Assembly: GCA_904379015.1 (NCBI GenBank) | Contig: CAJFHG010000018.1 | Coordinates: forward strand, 1 to 49,265 | Direction of reading: 5' to 3' | Length of the DNA: 49,265 bases | Source of the DNA: Candidatus Paralachnospira caecorum | GTDB lineage: Bacteria; Bacillota; Clostridia; Lachnospirales; Lachnospiraceae | Shown: in pieces, positions 1 through 11,000 of the stretch | Layout: each line of letters starts with the position of its first letter | Position numbering within the stretch: position 1 is the first letter of the stretch | Translations under genes and position numbers: made by a program | The notes under the pieces: model-generated | Databases searched by the model: none | What the model was told of the DNA's origin: nothing | What the model saw: only the letters and a program-made list of their open reading frames with translations

Positions 1-100
1 GCCCTCGGAGAGCTTTTCGGCATCGATATCTGCAATTTTCAAGGTTCTATTGAGCCTATTTTTTTCGGCTCAGTTTTTCATAGATTACTTGACACTACCC
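1..100. other. Left edge, unassigned; possibly the end of a neighbouring element
   Basis: No complete gene is visible. On the minus strand a reading frame without stops runs off the edge (from about position 45, reading LKIADIDAEKLSEG after a possible TTG), but there is no convincing ribosome site. A short inverted repeat GAGCC/GGCTC flanks an A/T run at about 53-72. The minus-strand string GGTAGTGTCAAG near 90-102 resembles ends seen in some insertion sequences, but that is only an impression. Confidence 0.2.
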
Positions 101-143
101 CGCAACTCAGATCCGGCTTCTGTCCGGATGTTTCCTGATGAAA

Positions 144-186
144 CAAAAAAGGCTGCCGCAAAATAATCTGATATTTTACGACAACC
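144..186 (-). terminator. Rho-independent terminator of the dnaK-dnaJ operon
   Basis: Read on the minus strand, 186-172 pairs with 165-151 over 15 bp (three G-U pairs) with a six-base loop, followed by a TTTTTT run. It lies 25 bases after the dnaJ stop codon. Confidence 0.85.
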
Positions 187-211
187 TTCAGACTTTCGCT
201 CTTCTGAACTG

Positions 212-1369
212 TCACGATTTGTTAAAAAAACCTTTTTTCTTATGTTTTTCCTTTTCTTCCGGCGCCGCGGCCTTTGTTTCGCCCATGGCCTCCTGGAATC
301 TCTGAAGCGCCTCTCTCTGCTCTTTATTCAGCTTCTCAGGCACTTTGACCACCAGGGTCACATAATGGTCGCCCCGGATATTTTTATTTCTCAGATAAGG
401 CACGCCTTTGCCCTTCAGCCGGATCCTGGTATCCGTCTGGGTTCCCGGCGCCACATTATAAAGCACCTCTCCGTCCACCGTCTTGATCCGGATCTCTCCG
501 CCCAGGGCCGCCTGGGTAAAGGAAATGGGTACTGTGGAATAAATGTCGGTATCCTGTCTCTTGAAGATCGGATGATTGGACACGACCACTTCCACCAGCA
601 GATCGCCCCGCTCGCCGCCGTTGGTGCCGACCTCGCCCTTTCCGCGGATCCGCACACTCTGCCCGTTGTCAATACCGGCAGGAATGGACACCGCGATCCG
701 CTTTCTGGAACTGGTATACCCGGTTCCCCGGCAGGAAGGGCATTTTTCCTTGATGATCTTGCCTGTGCCGCCGCAGTCCGGGCAGGTCTGCACATTTCTC
801 ACCATGCCGAACATAGACTGCTGGGTATAAACCACCTGGCCCTTGCCGTTGCACTTTGGACATGTCTCCGGATGGGTTCCCGGCTTCGCGCCCGTGCCAT
901 GGCATTCCGTACATTCATCTTTGGTCGTCAGTTCGATCTCCTTTTCGCAGCCGAACAGCGCTTCCTCAAAGGTGATACGGATGCTGGTCCTCAGATTGGC
1001 ACCGCGCATGGGACCGTTATTGGTCCTGCTCCTGCTTCTGCCGCCGCCGAACAGATCTCCGAAAATATCTCCGAAAATATCACCCATATCGCCGGTAAAA
1101 TCAAACCCGCCGAATCCTCCGCCGCCAGCGCCTCCGTTTTCAAAGGCCGCATGGCCGAACTGGTCGTACTGGCGTCTTTTCTCCGGATCGCTCAGGACCG
1201 CGTAAGCCTCTGAAGCTTCCTTAAATTTTGCCTCAGCGTCCTTATTTCCCGGATTGGTATCGGGATGGTATTTTTTCGCAAGGACACGGTATGCCCGTTT
1301 CAGCTCCGCGTCATCGGCGTCCCTGGAAACACCCAGGACCTCATAATAGTCTCTTTTATTCTCAGCCAC
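212..1369 (-). CDS. dnaJ: Chaperone DnaJ (Hsp40)
   Basis: Co-chaperone that delivers substrates to DnaK and stimulates its ATPase in the cytoplasm. The 385 residues show the full type I layout: an N-terminal J domain with the HPD motif (YHPDTNPGN, about residue 35), a Gly/Phe-rich linker (about 78-115), a zinc domain with four CxxCxGxG-type repeats ([32 protein letters not shown], about 150-220), and the C-terminal substrate domain. The start is a GTG (1367-1369) preceded by GAGGTG. It lies downstream of dnaK, separated by a strong hairpin that may lower its expression relative to dnaK. It ends in a Lys-rich tail. Family assignment is secure. Confidence 0.97.
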   Translation of the reverse strand: MAENKRDYYEVLGVSRDADDAELKRAYRVLAKKYHPDTNPGNKDAEAKFKEASEAYAVLSDPEKRRQYDQFGHAAFENGGAGGGGFGGFDFTGDMGDIFGDIFGDLFGGGRSRSRTNNGPMRGANLRTSIRITFEEALFGCEKEIELTTKDECTECHGTGAKPGTHPETCPKCNGKGQVVYTQQSMFGMVRNVQTCPDCGGTGKIIKEKCPSCRGTGYTSSRKRIAVSIPAGIDNGQSVRIRGKGEVGTNGGERGDLLVEVVVSNHPIFKRQDTDIYSTVPISFTQAALGGEIRIKTVDGEVLYNVAPGTQTDTRIRLKGKGVPYLRNKNIRGDHYVTLVVKVPEKLNKEQREALQRFQEAMGETKAAAPEEKEKHKKKGFFNKS

Positions 1370-1411
1370 TGATCTTCACCTCTCTGTATTCTCCCCCCGG
1401 ACACGCCAAAA

Positions 1412-1446
1412 GATTCAAGGAGGCCCTGACGGGCCCTCCTTGAATC
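1412..1446 (-). terminator. Intercistronic hairpin between dnaK and dnaJ
   Basis: The arms GATTCAAGGAGG and CCTCCTTGAATC pair perfectly around a GC-rich loop. On the minus strand the stem is followed by only TTTT, so it is probably a partial terminator or an RNA-processing/stability element that sets the DnaK:DnaJ ratio. The position is seen; the function is inferred. Confidence 0.6.
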
Positions 1447-1464
1447 GGTGGGAAAAGGGATGCA

Positions 1465-3342
<1,878 letters not shown>

Positions 3343-3387
3343 TTAACATTAAATTATATCAAACTGTAAATCAGTAATCGATAAATA

Positions 3388-4056
3388 TCAGTTGGCAACC
3401 TTTACCATGCTGTGGCGCACCACCGCGTCTCTGTAAAGATAGCCCTTCTGGAATTCTTCCACGACGATATTCTCGCCGACGCTCTCATCCTCCACATGCA
3501 TCACCGCGTTGTGGAAATCCGGGTTGAATTCCTTTCCCACGGCTTCAATGGGTTTGACTTCCATGGAGTCGAGGGTGGTAAGAAGCTGTTTATATATTTT
3601 ATCCATTCCCTCAGCAAAGGGAGAATGGGCTTCTTCTTCGCTCAGGGTGGCCATTCCCCGCTCGAAATTGTCCACGATGGGGAGAATCTTTTCGATCACG
3701 CTTTTCGCGCCGACCTCAAACATCGCCGCCTTTTCCTTTTCCGTCCGCTTACGGAAATTTTCAAATTCTGCCATGGACCGCTTCAGCTTATCTGTCAGCT
3801 CTTCGATCTGGCAGTCCTTTTTGTCTTTTTTATCCTTCTTTTTGAAGAAGCTCTTTTTTTCCGGTTCTTCTTTCGGACCGTCTTTTTTTCCGCTCCCGCC
3901 GGCATCTGTTCCCGCCTGCGTTTCGCCGCTTCCCGCTTCCTCTTTCTGATCTTCCTGATCGTTTTCTTTCACGGATTCTTCCACCGCATCCTCAGCGGCG
4001 TCTTCTTCGACTTCCTCCGCGATTTCTTCTGTTAAATCCCTTTCTGTATCTGACAC
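3388..4056 (-). CDS. grpE: Nucleotide exchange factor GrpE
   Basis: Exchanges ADP for ATP on DnaK. 222 residues with a long, highly charged N-terminal extension (acidic to about residue 70, then a KKKDKKDKKD-type lysine cluster), which makes it longer than typical GrpE. The conserved core follows: a coiled-coil helix with EFENFRKRTEKEK, then ILPIVDNFERGM, and the beta domain ending VVEEFQKGYLYRDAVVRHSM. The gene starts 15 bp after the hrcA stop and precedes dnaK in the same operon. Confidence 0.96.
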   Translation of the reverse strand: MSDTERDLTEEIAEEVEEDAAEDAVEESVKENDQEDQKEEAGSGETQAGTDAGGSGKKDGPKEEPEKKSFFKKKDKKDKKDCQIEELTDKLKRSMAEFENFRKRTEKEKAAMFEVGAKSVIEKILPIVDNFERGMATLSEEEAHSPFAEGMDKIYKQLLTTLDSMEVKPIEAVGKEFNPDFHNAVMHVEDESVGENIVVEEFQKGYLYRDAVVRHSMVKVAN

Positions 4057-4071
4057 GTTGATTCCGCCTTT

Positions 4072-5127
4072 CTATTCCTCTTTCTTGAACATGGTATCCA
4101 ACTGGCCCATCACGGTCTGCAGTGTGGCCACCACCTTTTCGTAGTCCATCCGCTTCGGCCCCACGATTCCGATGGTTCCCTGAAGCCCGTCTCCCAGATC
4201 ATAGGTCGCGGTGACGACGCTGCAGTCCTTCATACTCTGCACCGGCGTCTCATTGCCGATATAAACCTGAATCCCCTGCTTCCCATCTTCATTGAGCTTA
4301 TCTGTCAGAAGATTGGTCAGCTGTTTTTTCTCCTCAAATACCTGGATGATCTCCTGTGCCTTTCCGCTGTCGGAGAGCTCCGGATATTTGAAAATATTGG
4401 TGGCCCCGCTGGTATAAATCTGAAGATCGTCCTCGTCTGTCCGGATGGCGTCCGCCACCGCGTCAAGAACCTTTCCCACGATCTCAGTATGAGTACCTGC
4501 CTGCGCTTTTAATTTTGCAATAATTCCCAGATTGATCTCTTCGATCGTGAGCCCGTTCAGGTTGGTGTTGAGCATCAGATTCAGTGAAAGAATATCCTCG
4601 TCAGACAGAGGTTCATCCACATCGAACATGGAATTCTTGATGATGTTGCCCTCCACCACGATCACCGCCAGAAGCTTCTGCACCTCTACCCTGGACAGCT
4701 GGATAAATTTTACTTTATTCCGGTTGTATCTGGGCGCCGAGATCATGGAAGTATAATTGGTATTGGCCGCCAGCAGCTTTGCCATCTGCTGCAGCACCAG
4801 CTCCATCCTGTCCATGCGCTCGATCAGGAAATCCCTCGCCTGGGGCAGCTGTTTTTCTGAATCCTGTTCCTTCTTTGCCTCCTCCAGCATGTGATCCACA
4901 TACAGCCTGTAACCCTTGTCTGTGGGGATCCTGCCGGCTGAGGTATGGGGCTGAACGATCAGTCCCATTTCCTCCAGATCTGACATCTCGTTGCGGATCG
5001 TGGCCGAACTCAGCTGCAGATCTGAATACTTGGAAATGGTTCGTGAGCCGACCGGCTCACCGGTCTCCTGATAATTGCGGATGATCGCATGAAGAATCTT
5101 TTTCTTTCTCTCATCCAACTCCATCAC
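4072..5127 (-). CDS. hrcA: Heat-inducible transcription repressor HrcA
   Basis: Represses class I heat-shock operons by binding CIRCE; its folding depends on GroEL in studied relatives. 351 residues: an N-terminal winged helix (MELDERKKKILHAIIRNY, then GEPVGSRTISKYSDLQLSSA and TIRNEMSDLEEMGL), the conserved HTSAGRIPTDKGYRLYVD segment at about 62-80, then the GAF-like dimerisation region. It is first in the operon and has a canonical CIRCE 25 bp before its start, so it should regulate itself together with grpE, dnaK and dnaJ. Confidence 0.97.
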   Translation of the reverse strand: MMELDERKKKILHAIIRNYQETGEPVGSRTISKYSDLQLSSATIRNEMSDLEEMGLIVQPHTSAGRIPTDKGYRLYVDHMLEEAKKEQDSEKQLPQARDFLIERMDRMELVLQQMAKLLAANTNYTSMISAPRYNRNKVKFIQLSRVEVQKLLAVIVVEGNIIKNSMFDVDEPLSDEDILSLNLMLNTNLNGLTIEEINLGIIAKLKAQAGTHTEIVGKVLDAVADAIRTDEDDLQIYTSGATNIFKYPELSDSGKAQEIIQVFEEKKQLTNLLTDKLNEDGKQGIQVYIGNETPVQSMKDCSVVTATYDLGDGLQGTIGIVGPKRMDYEKVVATLQTVMGQLDTMFKKEE

Positions 5128-5152
5128 TCACGCCTCCTTTTCCTCTTCCTTG

Positions 5153-5179
5153 TTAGCACTCGATAAAGTAGAGTGCTAA
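5153..5179 (-). promoter_or_regulatory. CIRCE operator
   Basis: A perfect TTAGCACTC-N9-GAGTGCTAA inverted repeat, identical to the CIRCE consensus, lies between the sigma-A promoter and the hrcA start. It is the HrcA binding site. Confidence 0.97.
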
Positions 5180-5192
5180 TATTCATAACAAT

Positions 5193-5221
5193 AAGATAGC
5201 ACTGTGTTCCCGCTTTGTCAA
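5193..5221 (-). promoter_or_regulatory. Sigma-A promoter of the hrcA operon
   Basis: Minus strand: -35 TTGACA (5221-5216), 17-bp spacer, -10 TATCTT (5198-5193). The predicted start of transcription falls just upstream of or inside CIRCE, as expected for HrcA repression. Confidence 0.85.
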
Positions 5222-5276
5222 CATTTTTTTTTGATTTTCACATTTTCTTCATAAAACATCCGATCGCTGCAGCCCT

Positions 5277-6455
5277 TCAGAACAGAAATTCAGCCATTAC
5301 ATGATTGCTCACATTGATTCCTTCCTCTGTCAGGCGCCGCCGTTCTCCCGCCTGCTCCATCAGTCCCTGTCTCTGCATCCGTTCCAGAACGCCGCCGTAT
5401 ATCTGCTCCATTGTCACACCGAATCGTCTCCTGAATTCGTCTTCCGAAACTCCCTCCGTCATTCTGAGGCCCAGGAACATGAACTCCTCCATGGCCCGTT
5501 CCCTTGTCACCTCTTCCTCCGGGCAGCGCAGGGCCAACAGCCCGTCTCCGCCTTCGCCCATGGCCCGGAGATACGTTTTGAGATCAGAAGTATTGATGAA
5601 ACGCCAGCCATCTATATAAGAAGAAGCGGAAATGCCGAATCCCAGATAGGGAACGCCCGTCCAATAACCGATGTTGTGACGGCACGCTCTGCCTTCCTTC
5701 GCGTAATTGGATATTTCGTACCGTTTCCATCCTCTCTCTTCAAGGAACTGCCGGCAGGCTCCGTACATGGCCCGTTCCTCCTCCTCAGAGGGCAGGAGCA
5801 GATCTTCCTTTCCATGATACCGTTCATAAAAAGGGGTCCCCTCCTCGATCATCAGACTGTAGACAGACAGATGCTCCGGCGAAAGCTCCGCCGCCGCCTC
5901 CAGGCTCTTCAGCAGTCCCTGTTCCGTCTGGCCGGGCAGCGCCGCCATCAGATCCACGCTGATGTTGTCGAAGCCTGCCTGCCGCGCCGTCCGGTAGTTC
6001 CTTTCAAAATCCGCGAAGCTGTGGATCCGTCCCAGAAGCTTCAGCTCTCTGTCATCGGCCGACTGAAGCCCGATGCTCAGCCGGTTCACCCCGGCCCGCC
6101 TGTAAACAGCCAGTTTTTCCTCCGTCAGCGTCCCCGGATTGGCCTCCAGCGTGATCTCCGCATCCTCTTCCAGGACAAATTCCCTCCGGATGGAGGCCAG
6201 GATTTCTTCTATATAAAATGCGTCGAGGACAGAAGGCGTTCCTCCTCCGAAAAAGACAGACGTGATCCGTCTGTCTCCCTTTCCCTTTTTCCGTTCTTCT
6301 TCTGCCGCAAGCCTGATTTCCGCAAGCAGGGCAGCCCCATAGGCTGCCCTGGTCTCTTCATCCGCCGGAAATGAGCAAAAATCACAGTAAGCGCATTTCC
6401 GGACGCAAAACGGAATGTGCACATATAATTCCATGGAATTTCCGGTCATCATCAT
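5277..6455 (-). CDS. hemW: Radical SAM heme chaperone HemW (formerly HemN-like)
   Basis: Radical SAM protein of the HemW family, thought to bind heme and deliver it to respiratory enzymes; often misannotated as coproporphyrinogen dehydrogenase. The cluster motif CVRKCAYC (CxxxCxxC, residues about 17-24) is present, followed by FFGGGTPS and the GLQSADD and [14 protein letters not shown] blocks of the family, with a C-terminal HemN-type domain. 392 residues is normal. The start overlaps the lepA stop as ATGA; three successive ATG codons (6455, 6452, 6449) and a later one at 6434 ([10 protein letters not shown]) make the exact start uncertain. Translation is probably coupled to lepA. Confidence 0.93.
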   Translation of the reverse strand: MMMTGNSMELYVHIPFCVRKCAYCDFCSFPADEETRAAYGAALLAEIRLAAEEERKKGKGDRRITSVFFGGGTPSVLDAFYIEEILASIRREFVLEEDAEITLEANPGTLTEEKLAVYRRAGVNRLSIGLQSADDRELKLLGRIHSFADFERNYRTARQAGFDNISVDLMAALPGQTEQGLLKSLEAAAELSPEHLSVYSLMIEEGTPFYERYHGKEDLLLPSEEEERAMYGACRQFLEERGWKRYEISNYAKEGRACRHNIGYWTGVPYLGFGISASSYIDGWRFINTSDLKTYLRAMGEGGDGLLALRCPEEEVTRERAMEEFMFLGLRMTEGVSEDEFRRRFGVTMEQIYGGVLERMQRQGLMEQAGERRRLTEEGINVSNHVMAEFLF

Positions 6456-8263
6456 TTATCATCCAGCTTCAGGACGCTCATAAAGGCCTTCTGAGGAATC
6501 TCCACACTGCCCACCTGGCGCATCCGCTTCTTTCCTTCCTTCTGTTTTTCCAAAAGCTTTCTCTTCCGGCTGATATCGCCGCCGTAGCACTTGGCCAGCA
6601 CGTCCTTGCGCAGAGCCTTCACCGTCTCCCTGGCGATGATCCGGTTCCCGACGGCCGCCTGGATGGGAATCTCAAACAGATGTCTGGGAATCTCCTCCTT
6701 CAGCTTTTCGCACATTTTCCGGCCCCGCTCATAGGCCGTATCCGCGTGAACAATAAAGGACAGGGCGTCCACTGACTCTTTATTGATCAGAATATCCAGC
6801 TTCACCAGGTCAGAGCGTTCATATCCCTTCAGTTCATAATCGAAGGAAGCGTATCCTCTGGAACGGGATTTCAGCGCGTCGAAGAAATCATAAATGATCT
6901 CGTTGAGGGGCAGCTCATACCGGAGCATGGCCCGGGTATCTTCCATATACTCTGTACCGATATACACGCCGCGCCGTTCCTGACAGAGTCCCATGATAGC
7001 GCCGATAAACTCGGTGGTCACCATGATTTCCGCCTTCACCACCGGCTCCTCCATGTAGTCGATCTCCGAAGGATCCGGAAGATTGGAAGGATTGGTCAGC
7101 TCCAGCTCCTCGCCGTTGGTCCTGTGCACCTTATAGATCACGCTGGGAGCCGTCGTGACCAGATCCAGATTGTATTCCCGTTCCAGCCTCTCCTCGATGA
7201 TCTCCAGATGGAGAAGACCCAGGAAACCGCACCGGAAGCCAAAGCCCAGGGCATTGGAGGTCTCCGGCTCGTACTGCAGGGAGGCGTCGTTGAGCTGAAG
7301 CTTCTCCAGGGCCTCCCGCAGATCGTTGTATTTGGCGCCGTCCGCGGGATACAGCCCGCAGTATACCATCGGCGTCACCTTCTTATATCCGGGCAGCGGC
7401 TTTTCACAGGGACGGTCCGCGTCCGTCACCGTGTCGCCTACCCGGGTATCTCTTACATTTTTGATGCTGGCCGTGAGATATCCCACCATGCCGGCCGGAA
7501 GCTCGTCGCAGGGAATGAACTGGCCCGCGCCGAAATAGCCGACCTCCACCGTTTCAAATTCCGCGCCCGTTGCCATAAACCGGATCCTGGTTCCTTTTCT
7601 GACCGTTCCTTCCTTGATCCTGCAGAACACGATCACCCCTTTATAGGAATCGTAAACAGAATCAAAGATCAGCGCCTGGAGCGGCGCCGACGGGTCTCCT
7701 GTGGGAGCCGGGATCTTTTTCACGATCTGCTCCAGCACTTCTTCTATATTAATACCGGCCTTGGCAGAGATCTGGGGCGCGTCCTGGGCCTCGATCCCGA
7801 TCACGTCCTCGATCTCGTCGATCACTCTCTGAGGCTCCGCGCTGGGAAGATCGATCTTATTGATCACCGGAAATACTTCCAGGTCATGATCCAGGGCCAG
7901 ATATACGTTGGCCAGAGTCTGGGCTTCGATCCCCTGAGCGGCGTCCACCACCAGGACCGCGCCGTCGCAGGCCGCCAGACTTCTGGACACTTCATAATTA
8001 AAATCTACGTGTCCGGGAGTATCGATCAAATTAAAAATATACTCCTCACCATCCTGCGCCCGGTAAACCGTGCGGACTGCCTGGGATTTGATGGTGATGC
8101 CCCGTTCTCTCTCCAGATCCATATTGTCCAGCACCTGCGCCTGCATCTCGCGGCTGGTAAGCAGCCCTGTTTTCTCTATGATCCTGTCTGCCAGGGTGGA
8201 TTTTCCATGGTCGATATGGGCAATAATACAAAAGTTCCGAATCTTGCTCTGATCTACAGCCAT
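6452..8263 (-). CDS. lepA: Elongation factor 4 (LepA), back-translocating GTPase
   Basis: Ribosome-binding translational GTPase. 603 residues, the usual length. G motifs: AHIDHGKST (P-loop), RGITI (G2), DTPGHVDF (G3), NKIDLP (G4). The LepA-specific C-terminal region is present ([35 protein letters not shown]). The open frame extends 94 codons further upstream, but the ATG at 8263 is preceded by GGGAGG at good spacing and gives the standard [20 protein letters not shown] start. First gene of the lepA-hemW pair ahead of the heat-shock operon. Confidence 0.97.
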   Translation of the reverse strand: MAVDQSKIRNFCIIAHIDHGKSTLADRIIEKTGLLTSREMQAQVLDNMDLERERGITIKSQAVRTVYRAQDGEEYIFNLIDTPGHVDFNYEVSRSLAACDGAVLVVDAAQGIEAQTLANVYLALDHDLEVFPVINKIDLPSAEPQRVIDEIEDVIGIEAQDAPQISAKAGINIEEVLEQIVKKIPAPTGDPSAPLQALIFDSVYDSYKGVIVFCRIKEGTVRKGTRIRFMATGAEFETVEVGYFGAGQFIPCDELPAGMVGYLTASIKNVRDTRVGDTVTDADRPCEKPLPGYKKVTPMVYCGLYPADGAKYNDLREALEKLQLNDASLQYEPETSNALGFGFRCGFLGLLHLEIIEERLEREYNLDLVTTAPSVIYKVHRTNGEELELTNPSNLPDPSEIDYMEEPVVKAEIMVTTEFIGAIMGLCQERRGVYIGTEYMEDTRAMLRYELPLNEIIYDFFDALKSRSRGYASFDYELKGYERSDLVKLDILINKESVDALSFIVHADTAYERGRKMCEKLKEEIPRHLFEIPIQAAVGNRIIARETVKALRKDVLAKCYGGDISRKRKLLEKQKEGKKRMRQVGSVEIPQKAFMSVLKLDDK

Positions 8264-8420
8264 AATTTCCTCCCATTCACACAAAGGCAGCTGTCCTCTG
8301 CCTTCATCTGCTGTGATATCTGTTCTCATTTGCTGTCCGTTACTCATTTTACAACGAGTTCCTGATTCCCGCAAGACCTTTTCCCGGCATTTGCCCCTCC
8401 GGCTTCGGTCCGCCCTGCGC

Positions 8421-9929
8421 CTATTCTTCGTCTGTTTCCGGCTCTTCCTCATCTTCTCTGTAGAGATGGCGCCAGGGTACATCGATCGGAAGGGTCCCGA
8501 ATTCCTCTCGTCTGTATTCCACCGGTTCTTTTCCCCTGGCAACACAGATCAGCCGATCAGCAAAAGTCAGCGTATCCGCCAGGTTCACCGCCACGATCAG
8601 AACGCCGATCCCCTTATCCAGGAATCTTTCCAGATGCTCGGTGATCCGCAGGCGCAGCCCCACCTCCGCCCGTTTAAAGGGCTGGATACAGATCACCGCT
8701 CTGGGGTTCTGCAGCAGGATTCTGGTATAGATCAGGTCATATTTCTGCATTTCCGTCAGTTTGTTCACATTGCTGTAAAAGCAGTCGGCTCCGAGCAGCG
8801 GAGAATATTCCTCATAAATACTCTTTCTCACCCGCTGCTTGCTCCACACCTCGGGAAACCGGTGATCCAGGGTGATGCAAAGATTATCCATGTAGCTCAT
8901 ATTGGAAAACAGCATGCTCTGGATGGGAAATTCCTGAATAACCCCCAGACGCCTGTCAATAGCGGAAGTCATTCTCTCACCGTCCAGATAGCCGCTGCCT
9001 GACAGAGGCGTTGTTTCCTCTGACACCATTCCGACCATATCCGAAAAAACCGCGCTGTCCATGGCCTGAAGCACGACGCACTCGCCCGGCTGCAAGGCAA
9101 GATTCATATTCCGGATCGATTTTGTATTGACATTTACCAGTTCAAACACAGGGAAGCTGTCCTGATTCTTTTTATGGCGCCTTGTTCTCTCCAGAACATG
9201 ACGTTCATAATCCTCCGATTCGTTGATATGGAAGCGTCTTGGAAGCATCATGTCAGAATAATAATACTTGATGATCTGCCCGTTGGCCATCAATGCCACC
9301 CGCTCGCAGATCTTCCAGGCATCCTCCATATGACCCGCAATATAAAGAAACGAAATCCCCTTCTGGCTGTAATACCGGAAAATTTCATGCAGCCGTTCCA
9401 GATCCCTGTTTCCGATGAAAGCTCCAATATCTTCCAGCACGATCAGCCGGCTTCCCGACACGACCGCCTTCAGAAGTTCCACCACAAAGCGCTCAAAGGG
9501 CGGCAGATCATCCACATAGGTGTCCCCTGATATCTCAACCCCGATCTCGTCCGTAAAAAACTCCAGCTGCTGCCGCAGAACCTTTGGACGCATCAGCCAT
9601 TTCTTAAAGCCGTTCCGCAGAACAAACACATTGTCCGCCACCGTAAGATCCCCGGCCAGACAGCTCTCATTCTGGATCAGACTGATCCGGTTGTATTTCA
9701 TGGTAGAATACCGCCAGTGGTTCACCAGATTTCCCTGATAATAAATGTATCCATAATGAAGCGGCAGATTCTGCCGTAAAAGGCGCAGAAGAGCATCCAG
9801 GCCGATGTGATTGATCGGAACCAGTCCCATGATCTCTCCCTCCCGGATAATCAGATTAAAATTTTCCAGCGGTGTGGTTCCTTTCTCCTTAAAGGTCACA
9901 CGCTCCATCCGAAACACTTCTTTTTTCAC
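8421..9929 (-). CDS. Degenerate RbsA/MglA-like tandem ABC protein, probably not an ATPase
   Basis: 502 residues with the two-cassette layout of sugar ABC ATPases, but the catalytic motifs are lost in both halves. The first Walker A position reads [14 protein letters not shown], with no GxxGxGK[ST]; the second reads [14 protein letters not shown]. The second-half signature is LTEMQKYD instead of LSGGNQQK, and its Walker B reads [11 protein letters not shown] instead of LDEPTRGID. Residual family patterns remain, such as [16 protein letters not shown] and [17 protein letters not shown]. It starts with GTG overlapping the kinase stop (ATGA-like coupling; AAAAGGGG upstream), so it is co-translated with the histidine kinase. 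I infer a signalling or scaffold role linking the nearby sugar transporter to the two-component system; a diverged true ATPase is less likely. Confidence 0.75.
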   Translation of the reverse strand: MKKEVFRMERVTFKEKGTTPLENFNLIIREGEIMGLVPINHIGLDALLRLLRQNLPLHYGYIYYQGNLVNHWRYSTMKYNRISLIQNESCLAGDLTVADNVFVLRNGFKKWLMRPKVLRQQLEFFTDEIGVEISGDTYVDDLPPFERFVVELLKAVVSGSRLIVLEDIGAFIGNRDLERLHEIFRYYSQKGISFLYIAGHMEDAWKICERVALMANGQIIKYYYSDMMLPRRFHINESEDYERHVLERTRRHKKNQDSFPVFELVNVNTKSIRNMNLALQPGECVVLQAMDSAVFSDMVGMVSEETTPLSGSGYLDGERMTSAIDRRLGVIQEFPIQSMLFSNMSYMDNLCITLDHRFPEVWSKQRVRKSIYEEYSPLLGADCFYSNVNKLTEMQKYDLIYTRILLQNPRAVICIQPFKRAEVGLRLRITEHLERFLDKGIGVLIVAVNLADTLTFADRLICVARGKEPVEYRREEFGTLPIDVPWRHLYREDEEEPETDEE

Positions 9930-10984
9930 GACAGTACCCCTTTTTTGATCTTCTGGTCATCTGTGATGGCCGGCAGGATAATTTCCACATCCGTTCCGAC
10001 CCCCTGCATGGAAAACACATGAAGCCCGTATTCTTCACCGAACAGAAGATGGATCCTGTTATTGACATTTACCAGCGCGATGCCGCCGTTGGACTCTGAC
10101 GAACTGTCTGCCAGAAGACGGCCGCTCTTTTCCAGCCTTTCGTTCATTTTCCTGAGTGTCTCCACATCCATTCCGACGCCGTCGTCTGATATCTGGATCA
10201 CCAGGCATTCGCCGATCCGCTCCATGCGGATCACCAGATGGCCCGTACCGATCTTGCACTCTGTCCCATGGATGATGCTGTTTTCCAGGATCGGCTGCAG
10301 GGTCAGCTTCGGCAGTCTGCATCTGTATATTTCCTCCCGGTCCTCCGGATCACATTCAATGGCCAGGTTCAGCCTGGATCCGAACCGGTACTGCTGGATC
10401 CTGAAATAGATCTCGCAGTTATGAAGCTCCTCCTCCACAGAAACCAGATTTTCCACCTTGCTGATGGTGTAGCGGAAAAAGGAGGCCAGCGCTTCTGTCA
10501 TATCCGCCACCTTGTCCATACCCGCGATCAGCGCCTCGCTTCTGATGCTCTCCAGCGTATTGTACAGGAAATGCGGATTGATCTGATTCTGAAGTGCCAG
10601 ATACTGAGCCTGCCTTTTGTTCATCCTCAGAGTCTCTTTTGAATCCAGGATCCGGGTCACCCGTTCCAGCACCAGATATTCATTCGGCGTATCCATCACT
10701 TCCGAGAATCCTGTCAGATCCATGGAGGTATACCCCTCCAGAAACAGCCGGATCGTCTGCTGCAGCCGTTTGTAGGGCCGGAACAGCCATGTAATGTAAA
10801 GCCACACCAGTATGGCAAAGCCGCCGCCGCACAGCAGGAGGGGCCAGGCCGGCGCCCCGGCCGACGCCGCTCCCGCGTAGGCAGCGGTCATGATCAAAAA
10901 AGCAGCTCCAAGAGCGGCCGTCAGGATCGTGACCCTGACTGACAGATAGTCCCAGACTCTCCGTTTCTTTTTTTTCTTTCCCAT
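9926..10984 (-). CDS. YesM-type sensor histidine kinase without a large extracellular domain
   Basis: Membrane histidine kinase of the His_kinase/LytS-YesM group. Two hydrophobic segments lie close together (about residues 14-35 and 45-65) with only a few residues between them, followed by a short HAMP-like stretch. The phosphoacceptor box is QNQINPHFLYNTLESIR; the ATP-binding domain shows QPILENSIIHG and ISDDGVGM. YesM kinases usually carry a Cache-type sensor of 200 or more residues between the membrane helices; here it is missing, so the signal must come from the membrane or from a partner. An ATG at 10984 follows a TTG at 10987; AGAAGGA lies upstream. It sits between its response regulator and the degenerate ABC protein. 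Confidence 0.9.
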   Translation of the reverse strand: MGKKKKKRRVWDYLSVRVTILTAALGAAFLIMTAAYAGAASAGAPAWPLLLCGGGFAILVWLYITWLFRPYKRLQQTIRLFLEGYTSMDLTGFSEVMDTPNEYLVLERVTRILDSKETLRMNKRQAQYLALQNQINPHFLYNTLESIRSEALIAGMDKVADMTEALASFFRYTISKVENLVSVEEELHNCEIYFRIQQYRFGSRLNLAIECDPEDREEIYRCRLPKLTLQPILENSIIHGTECKIGTGHLVIRMERIGECLVIQISDDGVGMDVETLRKMNERLEKSGRLLADSSSESNGGIALVNVNNRIHLLFGEEYGLHVFSMQGVGTDVEIILPAITDDQKIKKGVLS

Positions 10985-11000
10985 CAATGCATCCGTCCTT

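Noticed and set aside
242-1213. Plus-strand frame opposite dnaJ
   Set aside because: Shadow of a well-supported gene, as are the other long frames opposite dnaK, lepA, the helicase and glpK.
8264-8545. N-terminal extension of LepA
   Set aside because: The 94 extra codons are Arg-rich non-family sequence; the ATG at 8263 has a strong ribosome site and gives the standard N-terminus.
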